Positions 1 through 5,657 of a stretch of DNA of 9,098 bases are shown piece after piece. Within the stretch, counting starts at the first letter, position 1; each line of letters opens with the position of its first letter. The notes beneath the pieces were generated by a model. It did not search any database. It was given only the letters and a program-made list of their open reading frames with translations, and was not told where the DNA came from. Origin of the DNA: an uncultured Clostridia bacterium (GTDB taxonomy: Bacteria > Bacillota_A > Clostridia > Christensenellales > UBA3700); NCBI GenBank assembly GCA_946545105.1, contig CAMNMY010000020.1, positions 1 through 9,098 of the forward strand, read 5' to 3'. The translations under genes were made by a program, and so were the position numbers.

Positions 1-53
1 TCTTGATCTTCCCATTGAATTACTTTTCTAAATTGATTTTTTAGCCATCCCAT
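1..53 (-). CDS. Partial gene start, possible SPFH/Band-7 domain protein
   Basis: Seventeen codons are visible before the gene runs off the left edge, reading MGWLKNQFRKVIQWEDQ. The ATG at 53-51 is preceded by a perfect GGAGGT ribosome site (66-61) with 7 nt spacing, and a consensus promoter lies just upstream, so the start is well supported. The pattern of a short basic N-terminus, then Q-F-x-x-V-I-x-W-x-D, recalls the first residues of bacterial SPFH/Band-7 proteins (the 'virion core protein' type of Firmicutes), in which 'VIEW' follows a short amphipathic start. That identification rests on a handful of residues and is an inference. That a gene starts here is much surer than its product. 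Confidence 0.6.
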   Translation of the reverse strand, partial: MGWLKNQFRKVIQWEDQ

Positions 54-84
54 ATTAGCTACCTCCAAATAATAATCATAAATA

Positions 85-113
85 ATTATATTTATAGCGC
101 TAAATAATGTCAA
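85..113 (-). promoter_or_regulatory. Consensus sigma-A promoter of the leftward gene at the left edge
   Basis: Read on the minus strand this is TTGACA (113-108), a 17-bp spacer, and TATAAT (90-85), a perfect match to the vegetative consensus. Transcription should begin near 78, giving a leader of about 25 nt before the ATG at 53. The spacer contains an 8-bp palindrome, TAGCGCTA (95-102), where a repressor could act. Such a strong core promoter implies either high constitutive expression or repressor control. Confidence 0.85.
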
Positions 114-203
114 TATTGGCCAAAAGTCAGAGACAATCATTAAAAAAATGCAACTAGTAGTCACATTTTCTAAACCTAACCTTAAAAAATTAAACTAACC
201 TTA

Positions 204-291
204 ACAAAATTTTGTCCCATTTTGTGCATATTTTGAACAATATGTTGCATATTATATTTTTTAGCATCTATTTTGAGCAAAATTTTGCATG
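204..291. repeat. AT-rich upstream tract with perfect palindromes and an imperfect tandem repeat
   Basis: The non-coding stretch 114-335 contains no credible ORF. It holds two 12-bp perfect palindromes with the same core, ACAAAATTTTGT (204-215) and GCAAAATTTTGC (277-288), and a weaker related element, AACAATATGTT, between them (237-247). The segments GCATATTTTGAACAATATG (from 227) and GCATCTATTTTGAGCAAAAT (from 264) are imperfect copies of each other, each followed by TTGCAT. The tract lies about 90-170 bp upstream of the leftward promoter at 85-113. Binding sites for a dimeric protein are the likeliest reading. AT-rich drift is the alternative. Confidence 0.4.
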
Positions 292-334
292 TATTTTTAG
301 TATTGAAAATTTGAAATTATATCGATAAATACTA

Positions 335-423
335 CAAAAAAGAAGGAGCACCACAACTTACTTGTAATGCTCCTTCAATTTATATGATAAGGGGGAAAAT
401 TATGAGCTAATTTAATTTTTACA
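335..423 (-). ncRNA. Predicted small RNA of about 88 nt with a C-rich single-stranded segment
   Basis: A stand-alone leftward transcription unit runs from a near-consensus promoter (457-429) to a strong intrinsic terminator (376-336). The predicted start is near 423 and the end near 335. The transcript contains no AUG after its start, so it is unlikely to be an mRNA. The first 45 nt are A/U-rich and look unstructured, except for a UUUUCCCCCUUAUC stretch (about 401-388). The 3' half is the terminator hairpin. C-rich unpaired segments that pair with Shine-Dalgarno sequences are known from Gram-positive trans-acting RNAs such as RsaE/RoxS, so a similar role is plausible. That is inference, and I recognise no Rfam family here. 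Confidence 0.65.
336..376 (-). terminator. Strong intrinsic terminator of the leftward small RNA
   Basis: On the minus strand a 15-bp uninterrupted stem (376-362 with 356-342) closes a 5-nt GUAAG loop and is followed by six U (341-336). Two of the pairs are U-G on the minus strand, which become C-A mismatches on the plus strand. Together with the one-sided T-run, this shows the hairpin is selected on the minus-strand transcript. Confidence 0.9.
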
Positions 424-428
424 AGCAT

Positions 429-457
429 AGTATAATTCCATTTTTAGGTACTGTCAA
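429..457 (-). promoter_or_regulatory. Sigma-A promoter of the leftward small RNA
   Basis: Minus strand: TTGACA (457-452), a 17-bp spacer, TATACT (434-429). This is one mismatch from the full consensus with ideal spacing. Nothing codes downstream before the terminator at 376-336. Farther upstream, TGCAAC (486-491) and GTTGCA (506-511) form a weak inverted repeat with unknown meaning. Confidence 0.85.
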
Positions 458-564
458 CCGATTTTATATAAATTTTACACAAATTTGCAACACATAGTCA
501 CAGCGGTTGCATAACACCCCTTTTTACCATGTGCTTTACCTTACTAATTCACGTTATATGAAAT

Positions 565-593
565 TTGACAAACTCTACAAAAGAATATAGGAT
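565..593 (+). promoter_or_regulatory. Candidate promoter for the 86-residue gene
   Basis: A perfect -35 hexamer, TTGACA (565-570), is followed after 17 bp by TAGGAT (588-593), a moderate -10. Transcription would start at about 600, on or next to the ATG, making the message leaderless or nearly so. If so, the AGGA at 589-592 is not part of the transcript. A farther upstream promoter that I cannot pinpoint is the alternative. Confidence 0.4.
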
Positions 594-599
594 AATCAT

Positions 600-860
600 A
601 TGAGAATTTGGGCCAAGATTATTAAGAACAACGAGATCGAAAAAGATATCATCTATGAAGACGATTCAGAGATGAAATATTTGGCATATCAAAAATGGGT
701 GGGAGACATCTGTAATTTATTAGAAATCTCCACACCCGTAATAATTCCTTATCATTATAAGAATTTTGCTCTATTCCACAATACTATGTTTAAAGCTACA
801 GATTTCGTCCATCCTATCGATTTTGACGCTTTAAGGATAGAAGATTGCAAAGAAGACTAA
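600..860 (+). CDS. Small conserved-looking protein of unknown function (86 aa)
   Basis: I do not recognise a named family, though short Clostridia proteins beginning M-R-[IL]-W-[AG]-K-I and ending in an acidic tail seem familiar. The protein is soluble, with no signal peptide or membrane segment. It begins MRIWAKIIKNNEIEKD, a beta-strand-like start, has a helix-like middle around residues 27-42, and ends with an acidic stretch after FDALRIEDC. Real coding is suggested by a single intact frame in a region otherwise without ORFs, an ATG with AGGA 7 nt upstream, and sensible composition. It converges with the ABC permease gene: the two stop codons overlap in the four bases 857-860, and no terminator separates them. 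It could be a small regulator or binding protein, but nothing in the sequence decides that. Confidence 0.75.
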   Translation: MRIWAKIIKNNEIEKDIIYEDDSEMKYLAYQKWVGDICNLLEISTPVIIPYHYKNFALFHNTMFKATDFVHPIDFDALRIEDCKED

Positions 861-1888
861 CTATGTATGTCCTCTTTCCTAAACATTAATATTGATACAG
901 CAAGCATTCCAGCAAACCACAAAATAGATATCCCTAGCATTGAATATAGATTCATATAATTCAACGATGGGCCATTTAGTGTCAATGCATTCATCCATGA
1001 AATGTTTAAAGAAATACCTATATATCCAACAAAGATATATCCTAGCAATTGCTCAATGTTTCCACCTACTAGCAATGCTACTAGTCCAATAGCGATACTG
1101 CCACCGCTATTCTTTTTCATTAAAGATGCAGCGAACAATCCAAGCATAATAAATTGAGATACATATGTAATATGATATATAAGTGTTATTATCATTGCGC
1201 CAGCTGGCGATATCATAAACACATTCTCACCATTTAATATACCAATCACTTGAGATGCGTTTACCTTAAACGCTATTACGCCAACAACGCATGTTACAAC
1301 AAACATAAATATTAAAGCACCTATAGAAACAATCCAAGTTGCAAGTAACTTGCCAATTATAATAGCATCTTTAGATATAGGCCTTAGCAATTGCATCTTT
1401 AGCGTTCCATTACTTCTTTCACCAGCAAAAGATTTAATCATTATCACTATTCCAAATATTGCAAAAATGGTAGCCATGATATCCATCATGAACGATATAT
1501 ATGAATTAGCTGAAAGATCTGTTATTGCGCCAAGCATTGATACAGACGATATTGACACATTATGCTCATACATATATTTGTATAGATTGTATACAGCTTT
1601 TGCTTGATAAACATTTGTATTTGTCATTTTTCTATACGCATTTAATGACTCATTTTGTTTTACCGCTTCATCATAATTTGCTTTAGCAATCTCTACGGCC
1701 TCTTCAGTTACTTCGCCGCCTGTTGCTGTTGTGTTATTTAACACTTCGCCTGCTAATTCGTATAAGAAATTAAATAATATTGTAAATACAACAAATATTA
1801 TTATTAGCGCTACTATTAACTTAACTAGCTGTTTCCCTTTTGCTAGCTTAAATAATTCTGCTTTTAAAATATTTCCAAATCCTTCCAT
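857..1888 (-). CDS. ABC-2 type exporter permease subunit
   Basis: A 343-residue integral membrane protein, the transmembrane partner of the ATPase encoded immediately upstream. I see six hydrophobic spans, at roughly residues 22-44, 132-153, 183-206, 228-255, 262-290 and 315-336. The large gap between spans 1 and 2 (about 45-130) is a hydrophilic, helix-rich extracytoplasmic domain. After span 2 comes GERSNGTLKMQLLRPISK (156-173), the E-x-x-x-G-T-x-x-x-L-L-x-x-P coupling segment typical of ABC-2 permeases of the NatB/BcrB type. The start ATG is one base after the ATPase stop, with AAGGAG 10 nt upstream inside the ATPase gene, so the two are co-transcribed and probably translationally coupled. 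The substrate cannot be read from sequence; peptide antibiotics, lipids or ions are typical for the class. No terminator follows, so transcripts may run antisense through the 86-residue gene. Confidence 0.92.
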   Translation of the reverse strand: MEGFGNILKAELFKLAKGKQLVKLIVALIIIFVVFTILFNFLYELAGEVLNNTTATGGEVTEEAVEIAKANYDEAVKQNESLNAYRKMTNTNVYQAKAVYNLYKYMYEHNVSISSVSMLGAITDLSANSYISFMMDIMATIFAIFGIVIMIKSFAGERSNGTLKMQLLRPISKDAIIIGKLLATWIVSIGALIFMFVVTCVVGVIAFKVNASQVIGILNGENVFMISPAGAMIITLIYHITYVSQFIMLGLFAASLMKKNSGGSIAIGLVALLVGGNIEQLLGYIFVGYIGISLNISWMNALTLNGPSLNYMNLYSMLGISILWFAGMLAVSILMFRKEDIHS

Positions 1889-1889
1889 A

Positions 1890-2933
1890 TTAAGCTAGCT
1901 CCTTATATATATCTTCAAGTGTACGCTTACGAATATTAATACCATAAATATCAATATCCTTCTTAATTAGCGTTTTATTTACAAGCGCAATCTTTTCAGT
2001 TTCGCACTTGATGTAAATTGCTCCATTAACCATCTTAACTTCAACGCCTTCAAGGTCTTTGATTAATTCATATGCCTTTTGAGGATCAGAGCAATCAATC
2101 TTTGCTATTTCTTTTTGTTGTGAACTGTCTACTTCTTTTAGTGATTTAACAGCTACAATCTTACCGCTTACTAAAATCGCTACTCTATCACACAATTCTT
2201 GCATCTCATTTAGAATATGCGAAGAAATGATAATTGTTGTTCCATATGTCGAATTCAATCTGCGGAACAATTCTCTCATTTGCATAATACCATCTGGGTC
2301 AAGACCATTTATCGGTTCGTCCAAAATTAATAATTTTGGATTTGTCATAATAGCTTGAGCTATTCCCAATCTTTGTTGCATACCAAGTGAATAAGTCCCG
2401 AATTTTGAATCAGCTCTATCCTTAAGACCTACTAAATCCAAAATATCTTGGATCCTTTGCTCTTGAAGTCCTCCAGATAAAGATGCAAAATATCTTAAAT
2501 TTTCTCTTCCCGTCAATTCTTTAAACATTGATGGCGCTTCAACAATTGCACCAACTTCGCTTAGATACTCTCTTGTTTTTGTTACGTCACTGCCAAGTAC
2601 TTGAATTTTACCGCCATCATCATGAATCAATCCACACAACAATTTGATAATTGTTGTTTTGCCAGAACCGTTTGCGCCCAATAAACCAAAAATCTCTCCT
2701 TTTTTAACCTCCATAGAGACTTCATCTAGTGCTTTTACGGATTTTACATTTTGTTGTTTGAATAGATCTCTTTTTAACTTGTTAAAAGAAGAAATGTATA
2801 TCTTAGATACATTTTCCATAGAAACAATAATTTCGTCTGACATTAGTCTTCCGTCTTTTGGCTCTTCATTTTTAATAACGTTACTTAGTTGTTCGTCAAC
2901 GAATACTTCGTCTTTCATCTCATTATTTTCCAT
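1890..2933 (-). CDS. ABC exporter ATP-binding subunit (BcrA/CcmA-like)
   Basis: This cytoplasmic ATPase would power the permease encoded next to it. From the ATG at 2933 it is 347 residues: Walker A GANGSGKT (86-93), signature LGMQQ (183-187), Walker B LLILDEP (201-207) and H-loop His239. The position of the usual Q-loop glutamine is a glutamate (E132 in VGAIVEAPSMF), the 'E-loop' seen in BcrA- and LanF-type transporters that move peptide antibiotics; this hints at a peptide or antimicrobial substrate but does not prove it. Residues 245-347 form the accessory C-terminal part common in this class. The frame stays open to a GTG at 2951, but neither it nor the ATG at 2933 has a good ribosome site. 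An ATG at 2843, after GGAAG with 5 nt spacing, would give MSDEIIVSMENVSKIY and remove a 30-residue acidic extension, so the start is uncertain. Confidence 0.9.
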   Translation of the reverse strand: MENNEMKDEVFVDEQLSNVIKNEEPKDGRLMSDEIIVSMENVSKIYISSFNKLKRDLFKQQNVKSVKALDEVSMEVKKGEIFGLLGANGSGKTTIIKLLCGLIHDDGGKIQVLGSDVTKTREYLSEVGAIVEAPSMFKELTGRENLRYFASLSGGLQEQRIQDILDLVGLKDRADSKFGTYSLGMQQRLGIAQAIMTNPKLLILDEPINGLDPDGIMQMRELFRRLNSTYGTTIIISSHILNEMQELCDRVAILVSGKIVAVKSLKEVDSSQQKEIAKIDCSDPQKAYELIKDLEGVEVKMVNGAIYIKCETEKIALVNKTLIKKDIDIYGINIRKRTLEDIYKELA

Positions 2934-2968
2934 ACAAAGATATTTTACCACAAAATTTTACATATTTT

Positions 2969-2999
2969 TTGTTACCATAAAAATAAAATGTGTTATTAT
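2969..2999 (+). promoter_or_regulatory. Candidate promoter of the DnaD-like/DnaI-like/tRNA operon
   Basis: An extended -10, TG-T-TATTAT (2991-2999), is preceded by TTGTTA (2969-2974) at a long 19-bp spacing. A start near 3006 would leave a 29-nt leader before the GTG at 3035. The 100-bp gap to the divergent ABC operon must hold both promoters. On the minus strand only weak TAAAAT elements (for example after TGG near 2950) are visible for the ABC genes. Confidence 0.5.
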
Positions 3000-3034
3000 G
3001 TTTATACATCACAATTTTTGAAAGGGGTTTAGAC

Positions 3035-4465
3035 GTGCCATTTTGTTGTTTTGAAAACGATGACCAAAATAATAAATTTGTAATGCTAGATAGTAACTTT
3101 GTTACTTCTTTCATGCCAGAGTGCAACGAAGTTGAACTTAAAGTTTATTTGTATGGTTTATTCTTATGTCAAAATCCATTATCTAAAGATAATACTATTG
3201 AGCACATTATGGATGCGCTTTCTCTTTCTGCAAAAGAAGTACAAGATGTATATTATGCACTTGAGCAAAAAGGACTTGTAAGTGTTATCTCTTTTGATCC
3301 ACTACAAATCCAATATAGAAAATCTCGTAATGCTCAAATCGCTAAATTATATAAAAAAGAAAAATACGCTGAATTCAACACTATGCTTGAAGAATGCTTC
3401 CCTAACAAAGCAATCGTTAATCCAAATCAATATACTCAATATTATGACTTTATTGAAACAACAAATATGCAACCAGAAGCTTTGCTTATGATTATCCAAC
3501 ACTGCGTAAAGACAAAAGGAAACACAGTTTCTGGAAACTATATATTACAAGTTGCGAAAACTTGGGTAAATGATGGCATTAGAAGCATTGAACAAGTTCA
3601 ACAAAGAATTCGTCAAAGAGAATTAAATACTTCTATCTTAAGAGAAATCGCTGCTGCTATTGGCAAGACTTCTCAAGTCTCTGAAGAAGATAAAGACTTC
3701 TTTACTAAGTGGACTGAGAACTGGGGATATGATTCTCAAGCCATTTTAGCCGCTTGTAAGAAGTCATTAAAGTCTATGGCTAAGTTGGATACAGTTTTAG
3801 ATGAATGCTTTAAAAATGGCGCTATATCTAGCATTGAAGTTGAAACTTATTTGAAAAATAAGAAAAAGCTATCAGAAAACGCTATTGATGTTACAAAAGA
3901 ATTGGGACTTTGGTATGATAACCCTGCTCCAGTTGTTGAAAACTACATTTCTCCATGGCAACAAAAGGGCTACTCTTCTCAAGGCTTGATTCTTATCGCT
4001 AGATACTGCTTCAAGAACGCTATTAAAGAATTAAGATATATGGATCATGTTGTAAACGATTTTTACAACAAGGGAATCATTTCCGAAGAAGACATCAAAG
4101 TATACTTTGAAAAGTTAGATAAAGAAGAAGAACAAATAAAGAAACTTCTAGAGATTTTAGGATCTTCAAGAATAGTTACTCAAAACGATAGAGAAATGCT
4201 AAATGTTTGGATGAACATTTGGGGATTTGACTATGATACAATTTGCGAAGTAGCAAAGCTATCTGTAGGAAAACCTCTTGGCGAGATTGCAAAGAAGTTA
4301 TCTATTCTAAAGAGTAACAACATCTTCTCTTCAACTGCGGTAGAAGAATTCTTTACAAAGACATACAAGCCAAAATCTTCTAAGTTTACTCAAAACGATA
4401 GATCAATGGACGATTATGAATCATCTTTAATTTCTGATGATGAATTAGACAATATTCAGGTGTAA
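3035..4465 (+). CDS. DnaD/DnaB-like replication initiation protein with four DnaD-type repeats
   Basis: This 476-residue cytoplasmic protein is probably a primosome factor that remodels origin DNA and helps load the replicative helicase, as DnaD and DnaB do in Firmicutes. Residues 1-105 look like a winged-helix N-terminal domain (ELKVYLYGLFL, then a turn and a helix ending ALEQKGLVSV). Four similar helical units of 70-75 residues follow, at about 118-192, 200-273, 285-358 and 368-440. Each has an aromatic pair such as W-x(3)-W-G-[YF] or its equivalent, then a long helix, then G-x-I-[SF]-S before the next. This matches the DnaD C-terminal (DDBH2) fold, of which known proteins carry one or two. 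The GTG at 3035 has AAAGGGG 7 nt upstream; the frame opens at a GTG at 2990, but that lacks a ribosome site. The stop is one base before the loader gene, so translation is probably coupled. Confidence 0.85.
   Translation: MPFCCFENDDQNNKFVMLDSNFVTSFMPECNEVELKVYLYGLFLCQNPLSKDNTIEHIMDALSLSAKEVQDVYYALEQKGLVSVISFDPLQIQYRKSRNAQIAKLYKKEKYAEFNTMLEECFPNKAIVNPNQYTQYYDFIETTNMQPEALLMIIQHCVKTKGNTVSGNYILQVAKTWVNDGIRSIEQVQQRIRQRELNTSILREIAAAIGKTSQVSEEDKDFFTKWTENWGYDSQAILAACKKSLKSMAKLDTVLDECFKNGAISSIEVETYLKNKKKLSENAIDVTKELGLWYDNPAPVVENYISPWQQKGYSSQGLILIARYCFKNAIKELRYMDHVVNDFYNKGIISEEDIKVYFEKLDKEEEQIKKLLEILGSSRIVTQNDREMLNVWMNIWGFDYDTICEVAKLSVGKPLGEIAKKLSILKSNNIFSSTAVEEFFTKTYKPKSSKFTQNDRSMDDYESSLISDDELDNIQV
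4176..4192 (+). repeat. 17-nt direct repeat within the DnaD-like gene, copy 1
   Basis: TTACTCAAAACGATAGA occurs here and again at 4386-4402, exactly 210 bp (70 codons) apart and in the same frame. It encodes the T-Q-N-D-R at the start of the fourth DnaD-type unit. The spacing is about one protein repeat, so it is probably a trace of unit duplication. Confidence 0.85.
4386..4402 (+). repeat. 17-nt direct repeat within the DnaD-like gene, copy 2
   Basis: This is the second copy of TTACTCAAAACGATAGA. It encodes T-Q-N-D-R in the C-terminal tail (S-S-K-F-T-Q-N-D-R-S-M), which mirrors S-S-R-I-V-T-Q-N-D-R-E-M at the start of unit four. The tail therefore looks like the first dozen residues of a fifth, truncated unit. 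Confidence 0.85.
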
Positions 4466-4466
4466 T

Positions 4467-5384
4467 ATGACAAAGCAACAAATACTTCAATATATTAATG
4501 CCCAATATAAAACACAACAAGCACGAGATGAACATGATTTTGAATCTCGCTTGGAAGTTGCTCTAAAAGATCCTCAATTTAAAGATTTATTTGAAAAGCA
4601 AAGAACTGCTTCCCTTAATAAAATTAAGAACAACACTAAGGAAACCTTGGATGAGTATAAAAAAGCTTCTCAAGAATTATTGAAATATATTGAAGCAAAC
4701 CATATTGATTTAGAAAAGCATCACAAGTGCCCTATTTGTAAAGATACTGGATTTGTAGATGGTAAGTATTGCGATTGCAAAAAGAAACTTCTTATTTCAT
4801 ATTTAAAGCAAAATTCATATCTCCCAAAATTTGCAAAGGAAACATTTGAAACAATCGACTTTTCAAAACTTGATGCAAAGCAAGCTGAAAAGATGGCCAA
4901 GATTGCCGCTCTTGCAAAGAAATGGGCTGCAGATTTAGATAATGCTACAAAATTTGCTTTTTATTTATCTGGAGAAGTTGGCGTAGGTAAAACAACAATA
5001 GCTTTTTGCACTGCAAACGAAGCCATAAGACATGGTTATAGCGTTTACTACACAACAGCATACGACTTCATTACTATGATTATTGATAAGCAATTCAATA
5101 GATTACAAAACGAAGAGAAATATATAGATATGCTAAATGCAGACTTATTAATCATTGATGATTTAGGTGCTGAGCATTCTAATCAATTAGCAATTGAGCA
5201 ACTATTTGCTATTATAGATAGTAGAATTAATGAGAATAAAAAGATTATGATTTGTACAAATGTAAAAGAAAAAGCATTTATTGCAAATTATGGTGAAAGA
5301 TCATTTTCTAGATTATCTAGCAATACACTAGCTATTGCACCAAGTTATATTCAAGGCGACGATTTAAGAAAGATTAAATGCTAA
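4467..5384 (+). CDS. dnaI: DnaI/DnaC-like AAA+ replicative helicase loader
   Basis: This 305-residue AAA+ ATPase is expected to load the replicative DnaB/DnaC-type helicase onto single-stranded DNA, working with the DnaD-like protein encoded just upstream. The N-terminal half is helical (1-80) and carries a four-cysteine zinc-binding cluster, C88-x2-C91 and C102-x-C104, typical of Clostridia loaders. The C-terminal AAA+ domain shows Walker A GEVGVGKT (169-176), Walker B LLIIDD (227-232), a sensor-1 segment ICTN (262-265) and a likely arginine finger in YGERSFSRL (275-283). Its length is normal for DnaI. The ATG lies one base after the upstream stop, with CAGGTG as a close ribosome site. The last codon (TGC) and stop (TAA, 5382-5384) lie inside the tRNA-Thr gene that follows. 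A diverged copy of codons 262-305 recurs at 5660-5793. Confidence 0.93.
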   Translation: MTKQQILQYINAQYKTQQARDEHDFESRLEVALKDPQFKDLFEKQRTASLNKIKNNTKETLDEYKKASQELLKYIEANHIDLEKHHKCPICKDTGFVDGKYCDCKKKLLISYLKQNSYLPKFAKETFETIDFSKLDAKQAEKMAKIAALAKKWAADLDNATKFAFYLSGEVGVGKTTIAFCTANEAIRHGYSVYYTTAYDFITMIIDKQFNRLQNEEKYIDMLNADLLIIDDLGAEHSNQLAIEQLFAIIDSRINENKKIMICTNVKEKAFIANYGERSFSRLSSNTLAIAPSYIQGDDLRKIKC

Positions 5385-5455
5385 CGTGGCGCAGCCGGTA
5401 GCGCACGCGCTTGGTAAGCGCGAGGTCGGCAGTTCAAGTCTGCTCGTTAGCTCCA
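5251..5455 (+). repeat. Long direct repeat, copy A (loader 3' end plus tRNA)
   Basis: This segment matches 5660-5864 at a constant offset of 409 bp with no gaps. By my count mismatches are 6 in the first 25 columns, 6 in the next 104 and 1 in the 76 tRNA columns, so identity rises toward the tRNA. Similarity ends at the CCA terminus: the next bases are TTAAAG here and AAAATC in copy B. Confidence 0.9.
5380..5455 (+). tRNA. tRNA-Thr (anticodon GGU), copy A
   Basis: This 76-nt tRNA decodes ACC and ACU. The cloverleaf is complete: acceptor GCTAACG/CGTTAGC (7 bp), D-arm GCGC with loop AGCCGGTA, anticodon stem CGCGC/GCGCG around TTGGTAA (anticodon GGT), variable AGGTC, T-arm with loop TTCAAGT, discriminator T and encoded CCA. 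Its first five bases (5380-5384) are also the last two bases of the final loader codon and the TAA stop. No separate promoter is evident in the loader's 3' end, so the tRNA is probably excised from the dnaI message by RNase P. Confidence 0.97.
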
Positions 5456-5465
5456 TTAAAGAAGA

Positions 5466-5499
5466 AAAGGCTTAACGATTGAACGTGTGTTAAGCCTTT
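5466..5499 (+). terminator. Inverted repeat after tRNA copy A, weak terminator candidate
   Basis: AAAGGCTTAAC (5466-5476) and GTTAAGCCTTT (5489-5499) form an 11-bp perfect stem with a 12-nt loop. The following bases are CCTCCTC rather than a U-run, so it may be a weak terminator, a processing or stability hairpin for the tRNA precursor, or a protein site. Confidence 0.45.
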
Positions 5500-5554
5500 C
5501 CTCCTCAAACACAGCAGTATTTTTATCAATAATTATGATTATTTAAAAAAAATA

Positions 5555-5581
5555 TTGCTTTCATACAAAATAATGTATAAT
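5555..5581 (+). promoter_or_regulatory. Promoter of the small RNA between the tRNA copies
   Basis: A perfect TATAAT (5576-5581) is preceded by TTGCTT (5555-5560) at a short 15-bp spacing, or by offset variants at 16-17 bp. An A/T-only tract, 5539-5555, could act as an UP element. Transcription should start near 5588. Confidence 0.7.
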
Positions 5582-5587
5582 ACAATT

Positions 5588-5657
5588 AAGAAAAGTTTTA
5601 TGGGCTGGTCGCAAGATCTGGTCCACCGAACGACGGGGGCATCCCTCGTCTTTTTTT
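5588..5657 (+). ncRNA. Predicted small structured RNA (about 65-70 nt) between duplicated tRNAs
   Basis: A compact, GC-rich island sits in AT-rich surroundings with its own promoter (5555-5581) and terminator (5632-5658). The first hairpin (5602-5624) pairs GGGCT with GGTCC-side bases, then GGTC with GATC around a GCAA tetraloop with one bulged U, about 9 bp including wobbles. A linker, ACCGAAC, leads to the terminator stem. A 24-codon ORF (5600-5674) overlaps it but lacks a ribosome site and would have to be translated through the terminator. I considered T-box and SRP RNA: the T-box bulge and specifier parts and the SRP core motif are absent. I cannot assign a family. It may be a free regulator or the remnant leader of a lost gene. 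Confidence 0.55.

Noticed and set aside
221..230. Possible DnaA box (TGTGCATAT) near the left edge, given the replication genes
   Set aside because: A single one-mismatch site with no cluster and no dnaA or dnaN nearby. It does not support an origin.
390..410. Plus-strand micro-ORF ATG-AGC-TAA after a GGGGG ribosome-like site
   Set aside because: Two codons with no plus-strand promoter. The G-run is the complement of the small RNA's C-run.
1350..1607. Plus-strand ORF of 85 codons
   Set aside because: It lies wholly inside the ABC permease gene on the other strand, with no ribosome site; a shadow frame.
2644..3021. Plus-strand ORF of 125 codons opposite the ABC ATPase
   Set aside because: It is antisense to Walker A and the N-terminus of a well-supported ATPase, with no start signals.
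2990..3034. GTG start 15 codons earlier for the DnaD-like protein
   Set aside because: There is no ribosome site before it and it would overlap the likely -10 element. AAAGGGG 7 nt before the GTG at 3035 is decisive.
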